DNA of 52,392 nucleotides from positions 1 to 52,392 of the IMG/VR virus record IMGVR_UViG_3300025131_005133; one strand, written 5' to 3'. The notes under the pieces were generated by a model, which was not told where the DNA came from, searched no databases, and was given only the letters and a program-made list of their open reading frames with translations. Of the stretch, positions 34,181 through 43,588 are shown one piece after another (the stretch's first letter is position 1; each line of letters begins with the position of its first letter). The stretch comes from a virus. Position numbers and translations under genes: made by a program.

Positions 34181-34952
34181 GAAAAATATTGTCTTCATGA
34201 TGGATGTTGACATTAAAGGTGATGGTAGATATTCGTCTAATCGTAGATTATCATATAAATATTCCATAGATAGTTGGAAAAAGTGGTGTAAGAAAAATGA
34301 TTGTGAATTATTTGTATTAAATGATTTGATATTAGAAAATGATAGAATGGGAATATGTTGGCAGAGATATTATCTGTTTGACATATTGGATTCCAATAAT
34401 ATTAAATATGACCAAATAGCGATGGTAGATGCCGATACTATTATTCATCCAGATACACCTAACTTTTTTGAAATGACTGATAGAAAATTATGTGGTGCTC
34501 AATTTGATGGAAGTTGGGATTGGGTATTGAGAAGTCTTGAAAATTATTCTAAATATATATTTGATGGTTACATGATGTCTTGGTGGAATTACTTTGATTG
34601 TGGATTTATAATTGTAAACAAAACTCATAAACAATTTTTTCAAGATATTATAAGTTTTTATTTTACAAACCAAGATAATTTAATTAGAGTACAGGAAACC
34701 TTTTATGGAGGAACAGATCAAACTCCTGTCAATATGTTGGTTCATAAGCGAGAAATAGATTTAAAGTTATTACCATATGAATTTAACATGAATGATATGG
34801 CTCGTAAAGAAATATTGAGTGAAGATTTATTATTCACGAAAGTTGGTTGGATATATCAATATAATGCTATACCAAATAATAAAGACAATCAACTTACAAA
34901 TTATTTTATGGAGAAGACTTATAAATATTTTTATGGAGAATTGAATGAATAG
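34167..34952 (+). CDS. GT-A glycosyltransferase, paralogue of the 25228 N-terminal domain
   Basis: A 261-residue protein. YDQIAMVDADTIIHPDTPNF at about 87-106 contains the DxD metal motif. PNFFEMTDRKL and GTDQTPVNML recur in the N-terminal half of the fusion protein at 25228, so the two arose by duplication. Unlike that copy, this one keeps DxD and is likely to be active. Overlaps neighbouring genes by 14 and 8 bases. Confidence 0.68.
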   Translation: MISVKKNIVFMMDVDIKGDGRYSSNRRLSYKYSIDSWKKWCKKNDCELFVLNDLILENDRMGICWQRYYLFDILDSNNIKYDQIAMVDADTIIHPDTPNFFEMTDRKLCGAQFDGSWDWVLRSLENYSKYIFDGYMMSWWNYFDCGFIIVNKTHKQFFQDIISFYFTNQDNLIRVQETFYGGTDQTPVNMLVHKREIDLKLLPYEFNMNDMARKEILSEDLLFTKVGWIYQYNAIPNNKDNQLTNYFMEKTYKYFYGELNE

Positions 34953-35913
34953 ATTAAAAAATACTTTTGCAATAGGATGTTTGGTTCAATGGTACGAAAT
35001 TGAATTAGTAGATGAATATGTAGAAAGTCTAAGAGAATCTATTAATCAGTTTGATAATAAGGATAATATATTTGTTGATTTTACTTTAACTACCAATCAA
35101 GATTTAGAAAAAATTGATAGTAATATCACAATGACAGAAATCAAAGACAGATTTTCTAATATGATGAAAGATTTAACTATAAATTATAGAGTAACAGATG
35201 AATTAGTTACTATAGCTGACTATCGTAGAAAATTTAATGATGACTATTGTGAAATGGTAGATGTTTTAATGTGGGGTGAAACAGATTCTTTAATACCCAC
35301 ACAAACATTTCAAATTTTAGATGGTTTACATGAACAAGTAAAAGAAAATACCCCAAAGTATATTTCTTTTTTCGCCACTTGTAAGATGTGGGATGATAGC
35401 TGGAAACCATTAGAGCATCCTGATTTTACAGATAAACCATTTGTAGATGGAGATACTGATAATTGGTGGAGTTTGAGATATAATATGACTCTAGATGAAA
35501 TGAATAAAATAAATAATAAAGTTGAGGAGTTAGATATAAGAGTTACAGATTCTTATAAATTTAATGGGTGTGGTTTAGTTATATCTTCTGATTTAATAAA
35601 AAGTGGAATTAATATACCTCGCTCAGTATTTTTTATTCATGAAGATACTGCTTTTTTAAATAGTATGACTAAAATGTTTGGTAATTCTATACCACAATAT
35701 ATAATAAAAAATATATTACTTGTGCATAATAGAAAACACCCACAAAAGAGAAATTACATTGAGGGTGAGGGTGGTATAGAAGGTAGAGATGTTGGTGCCA
35801 AAAGATTAACTCATGATTGGTACATGAAGGCTAACAAGATGTGTGAGCATAATGCTTATAATATGTTTAATCAATCTAAAACTTACACTTGGAAGGATGT
35901 GTTTGATGTATGA
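34945..35913 (+). CDS. Hypothetical protein, possibly glycosyltransferase-like
   Basis: A 322-residue soluble protein. MLMWGETDSLIP at about 110-121 (E-x-D) and HEDTAFLNSM near residue 232 look like the acidic motifs of GT-A enzymes. No strict family match is recalled. It sits between a GT-A gene and a hexapeptide acyltransferase, both overlapping. Confidence 0.45.
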   Translation: MNRLKNTFAIGCLVQWYEIELVDEYVESLRESINQFDNKDNIFVDFTLTTNQDLEKIDSNITMTEIKDRFSNMMKDLTINYRVTDELVTIADYRRKFNDDYCEMVDVLMWGETDSLIPTQTFQILDGLHEQVKENTPKYISFFATCKMWDDSWKPLEHPDFTDKPFVDGDTDNWWSLRYNMTLDEMNKINNKVEELDIRVTDSYKFNGCGLVISSDLIKSGINIPRSVFFIHEDTAFLNSMTKMFGNSIPQYIIKNILLVHNRKHPQKRNYIEGEGGIEGRDVGAKRLTHDWYMKANKMCEHNAYNMFNQSKTYTWKDVFDV

Positions 35914-36784
35914 GATAGGTAAAAATAGTAAAATAATTGCAAACAACATAGATATTCATGAATCTGTAGAGATTGGTGACGATGTTCAAATTCACTGTGA
36001 TACAATAAAGATAGGTGAGTTTTCAAAGATAGGTGATGGTGTCAAAATCACTTGTAAAAGTTTTGAAGCTGGTAGTTGGTTATTTATGTGGGATAGAGTT
36101 GAAGTTGGAAGAGGCGGTTGCACGGGTCCAAATTCAACCGTGAGGATTGGAAATCATGTGGGTATATTTGAAAATACAATAATAAATCCATCTGAATCTG
36201 TTGAAATTGGTGATGATGTTGGTATTGGTGGTGAAGTTATGATTTGGACACACGGAGCTTGGTTAGATATAACACAAGGATTCCCATCAGATTTTGGTCC
36301 TGTCAAGATAGGTAACAATGTATGGTTACCGGCAAGATGTATAGTTTTACCTAATGTCACGATAGGAGATGATTCAGTTATAGGTATTGGTTCTATTATC
36401 AATAGAGATTTACCGAGTGGTTGTTTAGCTGCCGGATCTCCATGTAAGGTCATAAGAGAGAATTTTTATCCAAGAGAATTAAATGATGAAGAAATACAAA
36501 AAAAATGCTTAGAAATCTTAAATAATTGGTGTAAATTACATAAGGATAAAAATATAACCGATGTGTCTGTTGATTGTGATATCAATGGTATCATTACTTT
36601 AAAGCAATTGGGTCAGGATGGTATAACAATAAAAGAATTTACACATTACGATGTTAATAAAAAAGAAATGATTGGTTGTAGTGATGAGGTGTCAGAAGAT
36701 TTACGAGATTATTTAAGAAGAGAAGGTATAAAAATTTATACAGATAAACCATTTAAGTCAATAAGATCGGATTGGATTCAATGA
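35906..36784 (+). CDS. Left-handed beta-helix acyltransferase with C-terminal extension
   Basis: A 292-residue protein. Repeated hexapeptides (I-G-x2-x-x) run from about residue 5 to 190, including SVEIGDDVGIGGEVMIWTHG, where the late His is the usual catalytic base, and the closing P-L/NVTIGDDSVIGIGSI and GSPCKVIR. The fold is that of sugar O- or N-acetyltransferases and serine acetyltransferase. About 95 residues beyond the helix (from ~198) have no assigned domain. ATG 35906 sits 8 bases after AAGGA and overlaps the previous stop. An upstream in-frame ATG at 35843 is rejected. Confidence 0.82.
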   Translation: MYEIGKNSKIIANNIDIHESVEIGDDVQIHCDTIKIGEFSKIGDGVKITCKSFEAGSWLFMWDRVEVGRGGCTGPNSTVRIGNHVGIFENTIINPSESVEIGDDVGIGGEVMIWTHGAWLDITQGFPSDFGPVKIGNNVWLPARCIVLPNVTIGDDSVIGIGSIINRDLPSGCLAAGSPCKVIRENFYPRELNDEEIQKKCLEILNNWCKLHKDKNITDVSVDCDINGIITLKQLGQDGITIKEFTHYDVNKKEMIGCSDEVSEDLRDYLRREGIKIYTDKPFKSIRSDWIQ

Positions 36785-37470
36785 AGTTTTTAAATTATGA
36801 CAGAGTGTTATGTTTGTCACCACATCCAGATGATGTCGAATATGGAATGTTGGGAACTATCATGAAATGTAAAGACACTAAATTTGATGTTGTTGTCTTG
36901 TCATACGGAGGAGATTTTGATAAGTCAACAAGTATAAAAAGACAACTTGAGTGTGAAAAAGTTTGGGAACACATTGACAATATCAGTGGATGTTTTATTG
37001 AGGACAGTAAATTTATAAAAGACAAAGATGAAGATGAGTGGGTGAATCTACTTGAGAACCAATTTAATATTTCTGATTATGATTGTGTGTTATCACCTTC
37101 TATTAATGATTCACATTTTGAACATAAGATTGTAGGTAACTTACCAGATGCTCTGGTCAGAAGAAGTAGATGTGGTATCACACATTACAGATCACCCAGT
37201 ACTTTGGACAGTTGGACACCTAATTTTTTTGTTAATCTGAATTATTTAGTAGATAGAAAAGTGGAAGATGGTCACAGTAGAGAAACCCAAAAATTGTTTT
37301 CAGCTGTGGTGTGGTATCTAAAATTAAATAAATTAAAGTTATTTAAGTCACAACAAGATAAATCATATTTTAAAGATGAATCTATTAAAAGTTTTCACAG
37401 CGAATATCATTGTACTTCAAGGGGTTTGAATAATGTCGAATCATTTAAAATAATTAGAGGTTACAATTAA
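36781..37470 (+). CDS. PIG-L/LmbE-family deacetylase
   Basis: A 229-residue zinc hydrolase. LCLSPHPDDVEYGMLGT at about 10-26 has the family's HPDD zinc motif and VVLSYGG at about 39-45 the next strand. The second His motif is less clear: HFEHKIVGN at about 111-119. Members de-N-acetylate GlcNAc-linked substrates. Paired with the acyltransferase gene upstream, which it overlaps, it may exchange acyl groups on one amino sugar. I prefer ATG 36781 (ATGA) to 36772. Confidence 0.75.
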   Translation: MKFLNYDRVLCLSPHPDDVEYGMLGTIMKCKDTKFDVVVLSYGGDFDKSTSIKRQLECEKVWEHIDNISGCFIEDSKFIKDKDEDEWVNLLENQFNISDYDCVLSPSINDSHFEHKIVGNLPDALVRRSRCGITHYRSPSTLDSWTPNFFVNLNYLVDRKVEDGHSRETQKLFSAVVWYLKLNKLKLFKSQQDKSYFKDESIKSFHSEYHCTSRGLNNVESFKIIRGYN

Positions 37471-38402
37471 TGAAAATTGGTGCGTTTACTGAGGGTGGAT
37501 ATACTGGTAAGATATCAGCAAATCATCCAAATATGAGAACAGATATAGCATGGTGGCATGCTTTGGATGCAACACACCATCCAATACATACCTTACATGA
37601 ATTACCAGATAATTTATATGATTTTGGTATTTTAATAATACCAAAAAAGAGACATCATCTCTTGGAGTATCCACTCGTAAATCAGCTGAGAAGAGTTTGT
37701 AAAAAAATAGCTACAATGCAAGAAAGTACATTTTGGTATTGGCAAGATGATCCAATTCATGAACAGATATGGTATTATAATGTCCTCATGGAAATGGATA
37801 TTATATTATGTCATAACGATGATGATTTAAAATATTATAGGGGTATAACAGGTAAAAGATGTGAATTGATGCCTACCTTGATGATAGAAGACAATATAAA
37901 AATTTCAAATACTAAAACGGAAAGTGTGATGATCGGAGGAAATTTTGTCAGTGCTTATGGTGGATTTGATTCTTATCTGGTAGCCAAGGAAATATCAGAA
38001 GACATATGGGCACCGACTACTGGTAGGATGAAGGAGGAAGAACGACAGATGGATATCAATCATTTACCATGGGTACTTTGGAGTGAATGGATTTACGAAT
38101 TATCTAAACATAAGTATGGAGTACAACTCGGTTCGGCAGCTGCCGGAACATTTAATTTAAATTGTGCATATTTGGGTATACCGTGTATAGGTTATAGAAA
38201 TGTAAATACACAAAAAAAATGTCATCCAAAGTTGAGTGTAGATATTGGTGATATTGAAACTGCTAAACAATTAGCAAACAAACTAAAATTTGATAAAGAT
38301 TTTTATCAAAAATGTTCTGACGAAGCTCAAAAAAAATACAAAGATTGTTTCAGTAAAAATATATATATTTATGATATGAAAAGGGTTATGACATATGATT
38401 AA
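37470..38402 (+). CDS. Probable GT-B glycosyltransferase
   Basis: A 310-residue protein. IATMQESTFWYWQD at about 79-92, an interdomain region, and a C-terminal Rossmann half with LGSAAAGTFNLNCAYLGIPCIGY at about 222-244 (small-residue loop instead of E-x7-E) suggest GT-B fold. Same general type as the protein at 19584. Its ATG overlaps the previous stop by one base (TAATG). Assigned mostly from pattern and context. Confidence 0.55.
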   Translation: MKIGAFTEGGYTGKISANHPNMRTDIAWWHALDATHHPIHTLHELPDNLYDFGILIIPKKRHHLLEYPLVNQLRRVCKKIATMQESTFWYWQDDPIHEQIWYYNVLMEMDIILCHNDDDLKYYRGITGKRCELMPTLMIEDNIKISNTKTESVMIGGNFVSAYGGFDSYLVAKEISEDIWAPTTGRMKEEERQMDINHLPWVLWSEWIYELSKHKYGVQLGSAAAGTFNLNCAYLGIPCIGYRNVNTQKKCHPKLSVDIGDIETAKQLANKLKFDKDFYQKCSDEAQKKYKDCFSKNIYIYDMKRVMTYD

Positions 38403-39342
38403 AGACAAAAAAATACTTATAATTGGTGGAACTGGTGCTTTGGGTAAAACACTGGTCAAAAGATATCATAAACATAATGAAATAATTGTGTTGTCGAGAG
38501 ATGAACATAAACATTATTTTTTAAAAAAAGATTATCCAGATATACATTCTATAATTGGTGATGTCAAAGATAAAGATTCTATAAAAAATTCACTATTAAG
38601 ATTCAAACCTCATATTGTCATCAACGCTGCAGCGTTAAAGCATGTACCAATCTGTGAAGATGACCCATTTGAAAGTGTAAAAACTAACATAATCGGACAT
38701 CAGAATATAATAGAGTCCGTAAATGAAGTTGGTGATGTTGAAACATTGATATTTGTGTCCACTGACAAGGCATGTAACCCTATAAATGTTTATGGTATGT
38801 GTAAGTCTATCTCTGAAAGATTATATGTTGAATATGCTAAACAACGAGATACACCTAAAGTTGTACTAGTTAGGTATGGGAATGTTCTTGAATCTACCGG
38901 TTCTGTAATTCCATTCTTTAAGAGTTTGTTAAAAAATGATTGTAATCATTTACCTATAACTCACTTTGGTATGACTAGATTTTTGTTAACTTTAGAACAA
39001 GCAACAGAATTAATTGATTGGGCTTATAAGTTTGAGGGTTCACATGGTAAAATTGCAGTACCAAAAGTAAAGTCATTAAAGGTAACTGATGTCGCAAATG
39101 TGTTAAAAGAATTTTATGGCAAAGTGAAAGATGTTGATTTAAAAGAAATTGGTATAAGACCTGGTGAAAAACTACACGAAGAGATGATTTCAAAGGAAGA
39201 ATGGATGAGAACCGAAGAACACGAGAATTTTTTAATTGGTACTGAACATTTACGAGATGAACAGAAGTCTTATAATTCATTTGACTCACTAATGAGTAGT
39301 TCAGAAGCTTATAAATTTTTAGAAAAATCAGGAGTTGTATGA
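38395..39342 (+). CDS. CapD/PseB-like UDP-sugar 4,6-dehydratase
   Basis: A 315-residue SDR of the FlaA1/PseB/CapD type. IIGGTGALGKTLVKRY is the NAD loop. NAAALKHVPICEDDPFE at about 77-93 is diagnostic. Catalytic Thr-Asp-Lys in STDKACNPINVYGMCK (~121-136) and VRYGNVLESTGSVIP close the active site. It would make a UDP-4-keto-6-deoxy-HexNAc, the first step toward pseudaminic, legionaminic or bacillosamine-type sugars. Unlike membrane-bound CapD it has no transmembrane segments. A divergent relative is at 40580. Confidence 0.87.
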   Translation: MIKDKKILIIGGTGALGKTLVKRYHKHNEIIVLSRDEHKHYFLKKDYPDIHSIIGDVKDKDSIKNSLLRFKPHIVINAAALKHVPICEDDPFESVKTNIIGHQNIIESVNEVGDVETLIFVSTDKACNPINVYGMCKSISERLYVEYAKQRDTPKVVLVRYGNVLESTGSVIPFFKSLLKNDCNHLPITHFGMTRFLLTLEQATELIDWAYKFEGSHGKIAVPKVKSLKVTDVANVLKEFYGKVKDVDLKEIGIRPGEKLHEEMISKEEWMRTEEHENFLIGTEHLRDEQKSYNSFDSLMSSSEAYKFLEKSGVV

Positions 39343-40583
39343 TGTTTGATTACCGAAAGAGATATGAATGTGCTGTATGTAATCACACTATTTTACATGA
39401 AGTACTTGATTTGGATGAAGTTCCATTGGCAGGTTATTTTCCTACAGTAAATCAACTAAACGATGAAAGTGCATATCCACTAAAGTTGTTATTTTGTGAT
39501 GATTGTAAATTGGTTCAGACAGATTCTGTCATAGACCCAGACATCCTATTTAAAGATTACAGATATCTATCATCCGTGGGATTGGCAAATCATTTTAATG
39601 AACTTGCTCAAATTTTAGATGACAAATTTCAAATAAAAGACAAAAAAATATTAGAGATAGGCTGTAATGATGGTGTTCTTTTAGAACCATTGACTAAACT
39701 TGATGCTGATGTGATTGGTGTTGACCCCGCATCAAATATTGTTAAGTTGGCTCGTGACAGAGGGTTAAATGTTATTGAAGATTATTTCAATTATGAGAAT
39801 TTTAAAGGTGATGAGCATAAAAATAGATATGATTTGGTGTTGGCTAATAATTCATTTGCTCACATAACTGATATCAAAAGTGTTGTAAAGGGTGTCAATC
39901 ATATTCTAAAACCCAATGGCCATTTTGTGTTTGAAGTACATTATTTAAATAGTTTAGTAAGTGAGAATCAATGGGACAATATATATCACGAACACATTTA
40001 TTATTATTCAATATCAGCATTGAATAACTTTTTTACAAGATATGGAATGACTATAGTTGATTTTGAAGAGATACCAATTCATGCCGGCTCTATAAGGGTT
40101 ACCGTATTGAACGACAACATTAGTACTCCACAAAAAATTATAGATAGGTTAATTGGTGAATCTGATACCATAGGTGATTCTAATTATATGTCAGGCTTTA
40201 CAGAGAAAGTCAAAAATCACATCAACGATTTTAACAAGGAAATCAAAAAATTAAGTAAGGATTATAAGATTGCTGGTTATGGTGCATCTGGTAGAGCAAA
40301 TATGTTTTGTAACCTCACCGGTTTAGATGAGAATGTAGTTCAATTTATAGTTGATGAATCTCCTGAAAGATGTGGTAGATACATTGCTAACACCAAAATA
40401 CCAATTGTAGATGTAGATACATTGAAGAATAGTGATGTTGATTTGTTGATAATATTTGCTTGGAATTATTCAAAGATGATAATTGAAAAAACTCAATTTA
40501 AAAAATATTCTTATTTAGTTGCATTTCCTGAGGTCCAATTAGTTGATTCATATGATGATTTAGAAGGTTTTGAGTCAATATGA
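39339..40583 (+). CDS. TylC/NovU-type sugar C-methyltransferase
   Basis: A 414-residue three-part protein. A zinc-binding N-terminus with CAVC at about 10-13 and CDDC at about 52-55; a central SAM domain with LEIGCNDGVLLEPL at about 104-117; and a C-terminal Rossmann domain with IAGYGASGRANM at about 307-318. This is the layout of deoxysugar C3-methyltransferases such as TylC3. It acts on a keto-sugar nucleotide, so it fits after the CapD-like dehydratase directly upstream. It starts at an ATGATG; ATG 39339 gives the ATGA overlap. Confidence 0.86.
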   Translation: MMFDYRKRYECAVCNHTILHEVLDLDEVPLAGYFPTVNQLNDESAYPLKLLFCDDCKLVQTDSVIDPDILFKDYRYLSSVGLANHFNELAQILDDKFQIKDKKILEIGCNDGVLLEPLTKLDADVIGVDPASNIVKLARDRGLNVIEDYFNYENFKGDEHKNRYDLVLANNSFAHITDIKSVVKGVNHILKPNGHFVFEVHYLNSLVSENQWDNIYHEHIYYYSISALNNFFTRYGMTIVDFEEIPIHAGSIRVTVLNDNISTPQKIIDRLIGESDTIGDSNYMSGFTEKVKNHINDFNKEIKKLSKDYKIAGYGASGRANMFCNLTGLDENVVQFIVDESPERCGRYIANTKIPIVDVDTLKNSDVDLLIIFAWNYSKMIIEKTQFKKYSYLVAFPEVQLVDSYDDLEGFESI

Positions 40584-41425
40584 TAATAAAAGGTGAAAAA
40601 TATTTGGTAACTGGTGGAACTGGTGTTGTAGGTTATGAGTTATGTAATAGAATACTTAAAATGGACGGTGAAGTATTAGTCTTATCTCGTACTGAAGAAA
40701 AGTTAAAAAAGTTACAAGAAAAATATAAAGAAATAGAAATATTAGTTGGTGACATACTTGATAAAGAATGTGTCAAAAAAGCTATGAAAGATGTCAGAGG
40801 AGTATTCCATCTCGCCGCATTCACACAAGGCATGCAATCAGGTAAACCAACTGAATCTATCAATACAAACATTCTTGGTTCTATGAATGTTCTAGATAAG
40901 TCCTCAGGAAAAGATTTTGTGTTGGGAGTTAGTTCTGATAAAGTAGTACAAGTTTCAGGTAATTATGGAGCTACAAAATTTTTGATGGAGAGATTATTTA
41001 CTGAGTTTGAAGAAATTAATTCAGACACAAAATATAGAGTTGTTAGATTAGGAAATGTAATTTATTCTGTAGATTCTGTTTTAGAAAAATGGAAAAGTAG
41101 AATCGAGAATGATGAAGAGATTATTATCACAGACCCTAAAGCTACAAGATTTTTTATGACAAAAGAACAATCTGTTGATATGATTTTTAATTGTTTAGAA
41201 AATTCAACTGATTCAACACCATATTTTGAAAATATAAAATCAACATCTATGAGAAGTTTATTGGAAGCTATGTCTAATAAGTATTTACCAGTGGGCAGTG
41301 AACTGTCGGTAAAAGAAATAGGATTACAGCCAAATGAGAATTTACACGAAAGGATTGTCGAAGATGGTCCGTACACAAATGAAATAGAACAATATACTGT
41401 TGAGGAATTAGAGGAGATGATATGA
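40580..41425 (+). CDS. NAD-dependent sugar epimerase/dehydratase (divergent CapD-like)
   Basis: A 281-residue SDR with LVTGGTGVVGYELCNRI (NAD loop), HLAAFTQGMQSGKPTESINT and VSSDKVVQVSGNYGATKFLMER, where the active-site Thr-Asp-Lys is Ser-Asp-Lys and Tyr-x3-Lys is kept. VRLGNV and IGLQPNENLHERI parallel the C-terminal motifs of the CapD-like protein at 38395 (VRYGNV, IGIRPGEKLHEEM), so the two are paralogues, one more divergent. Role in the same sugar pathway is inferred. Confidence 0.75.
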   Translation: MIIKGEKYLVTGGTGVVGYELCNRILKMDGEVLVLSRTEEKLKKLQEKYKEIEILVGDILDKECVKKAMKDVRGVFHLAAFTQGMQSGKPTESINTNILGSMNVLDKSSGKDFVLGVSSDKVVQVSGNYGATKFLMERLFTEFEEINSDTKYRVVRLGNVIYSVDSVLEKWKSRIENDEEIIITDPKATRFFMTKEQSVDMIFNCLENSTDSTPYFENIKSTSMRSLLEAMSNKYLPVGSELSVKEIGLQPNENLHERIVEDGPYTNEIEQYTVEELEEMI

Positions 41426-42402
41426 TTGTAGATTGTAATCCTGAATTTGGTATAGAACTGGCTCTCGCTGTACCATATGCTTACTGGCTCTATGAAAATG
41501 GAATGTTAGAAAAGGTGATGACAAGTAAAGGTATGAAACCTTTTTATTACTTTTGTGATGATGTAGAAGAAAAATATGATTATAGAACAATTGACAATGA
41601 AGCAGCTGGATTAAATTCTTTACCAAATAGTTGGATTTATGGTATGAAGGAAAATGCAGAATTATATAAAGATGAATGGGAACACTGGAAATCATTCAGA
41701 GATGTCGATAGGGGGTGTGGAATATTAGATTATAGAGAATGGAAAATGCCAAACTATAGAAAACATTTTAAAAACGATAAATTTATTTTCGAAAAACCAT
41801 TTGTTGTTATTGCTAACAGATATAATTGGGAACATGGTGGACCCCCTGTTGGTCATTTCAACATTAAATGTTTATATGAAATGTTTAATTATTTAACAGA
41901 AAGTGGTTATACTGTCATTTATAAAAGACCTAAAAATACAGAATTTCCATTAGACCAAAACGAGATGAATACATTACAAAATCAAGAAAACATTACAGAT
42001 AGTGTTGAAGGTGTAGGTTTAATTTCAGATTATGATTTAACAAAATACTATGATGATGTCATACTATTTGATGATATTTTGTCAGATACAGATAGTTACA
42101 CTTACAATGAACTTCAGTTGAGTTTGTTTGCAAACTCACAAGGATTTATAGGGATAAGTGGTGGTTCAACATTGTTGTTAAATTTATTCCAATTACCAAC
42201 TGTAACATATCTTTACAATTCTTCAGATTTGAGAGATAAGTTTTGGGAGAATGAAGATAGAATTAAAAACATAAAAAATTATTATTATATGATGAATCCA
42301 AATACAATTCCATTTATAGATGAAGGTTGCAAAAAAATGAAAAATAACAATCACAAAGAATTTTTAAATAAAATCAAGGAGATTTTTAATGAAACCAATT
42401 AG
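41422..42402 (+). CDS. Possible glycosyltransferase (GT-B-like)
   Basis: A 326-residue protein. LSLFANSQGFIGISGGSTLLL at about 233-253, with a Gly/Ser-rich loop after an aliphatic strand, resembles donor-binding loops in fucosyltransferase-like or heptosyltransferase-like GT-B enzymes. VVIANRYNWEHGGPP at about 130-144 is unusual and unassigned. No signal peptide. Overlaps neighbours by 4 and 14 bases within the island. Confidence 0.5.
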   Translation: MIVDCNPEFGIELALAVPYAYWLYENGMLEKVMTSKGMKPFYYFCDDVEEKYDYRTIDNEAAGLNSLPNSWIYGMKENAELYKDEWEHWKSFRDVDRGCGILDYREWKMPNYRKHFKNDKFIFEKPFVVIANRYNWEHGGPPVGHFNIKCLYEMFNYLTESGYTVIYKRPKNTEFPLDQNEMNTLQNQENITDSVEGVGLISDYDLTKYYDDVILFDDILSDTDSYTYNELQLSLFANSQGFIGISGGSTLLLNLFQLPTVTYLYNSSDLRDKFWENEDRIKNIKNYYYMMNPNTIPFIDEGCKKMKNNNHKEFLNKIKEIFNETN

Positions 42403-43588
42403 TTTTATACAACCAAGTAGAAACAATCTAAAATACCTACAATGGTCTTACAATTCTATCAGAAAGAATCTTGGATATTTTCACGAAATATGTATGGCTG
42501 ATGATTTCTCAAACGATGGAACTTGGGAGTGGTTACAAGAGATTAGTAAGACAGACCCAAATGTTAAGATACACAGAAACGAAGGTCCAACAAGATTAGG
42601 ACATACAATCCTATATGATACATTAATTAATGATTATGCTACCAATGATATTGTTATGATATATCACGCTGATATGTATGCACTACCAGGACTTGATACG
42701 GAAGTAGACAAATACATCAAACCAGGTGTAGTAGTTAGTGGCACAAGAATAGAACCACCACTACATCCAGATGGACCAGAAAAGATATTAGCTGACTATG
42801 GGATAGAACCTGAAGAATTTGATGAACGACAACTGTTGAGAGATTTAGATAAGTTTAGAGATTTCAATAAAACAACAGAAGGTATCTTTGCTCCTTGGGC
42901 TATATATAAATCAGACTTCCAAAAGATTGGTGGACACGACCCATTATACGCTCCACAATCAAAAGAAGATTCAGATATATTTAATAGGTTTGTATTAGCT
43001 GGATATAAGTTAGTTCAGACTTGGAGTGGTTTTGTATATCATATGACTTGTCGTGGTAGTAGATTCGCTGATGGTGCTAAACGGAATCCAACTGGTGAAG
43101 TATTTATGAAGAATAGAGAGACAGATGAGTGGTTAAAACAAAATGAAAGAAGTACTCGTAACTTTATTCGTAAGTGGAGACATTTTGTTAAACACGATAC
43201 TTTAATGAAACCAATTATACCACCAAAATATGATATAGGATTTGTTGTTAAGAACTGTTCATATGAAATGTTATATGAATTAGAACCTTGGTGTTCTACA
43301 ATCTATGTGAGTCCAGAACATATAGCTGGTTATATTGGTATGGAACAAGACAATACTTTATTCAACCTAAAGGATAGAGTGAAGTATAATAGCGACGAAG
43401 TAACCAATGATATAGTGGTTGAGTTTGATAATAGAGAGTTTACACCAGAACAATTTAATTATATCGCCCAACTATCAGAAATACTGAAAGATAGTGGTGT
43501 GGTGGGTGAGATGGAATTGGGAGTATTTAAAATAACAATAAATAGTTTAGAAACTTATGAAAAGGACTTGATTAGATGTACGCATTAG
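42389..43588 (+). CDS. Family 2 glycosyltransferase with C-terminal extension
   Basis: A 399-residue GT-A enzyme. SFIQPSRNNLKYLQWSYNSI at the N-terminus, CMADDFSNDGTWEW at about 31-44 and IYHADMYALPG at about 87-97 (H-A-D in place of D-x-D) are GT2 landmarks; GIFAPWAIYK and GGHDPLYAPQSKEDSD follow. About 130 residues beyond (from ~270) form an extra domain. Similar proteins are familiar in T4-like marine phages. Preceded by AAGGAG at 42376-42381. Confidence 0.8.
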   Translation: MKPISFIQPSRNNLKYLQWSYNSIRKNLGYFHEICMADDFSNDGTWEWLQEISKTDPNVKIHRNEGPTRLGHTILYDTLINDYATNDIVMIYHADMYALPGLDTEVDKYIKPGVVVSGTRIEPPLHPDGPEKILADYGIEPEEFDERQLLRDLDKFRDFNKTTEGIFAPWAIYKSDFQKIGGHDPLYAPQSKEDSDIFNRFVLAGYKLVQTWSGFVYHMTCRGSRFADGAKRNPTGEVFMKNRETDEWLKQNERSTRNFIRKWRHFVKHDTLMKPIIPPKYDIGFVVKNCSYEMLYELEPWCSTIYVSPEHIAGYIGMEQDNTLFNLKDRVKYNSDEVTNDIVVEFDNREFTPEQFNYIAQLSEILKDSGVVGEMELGVFKITINSLETYEKDLIRCTH

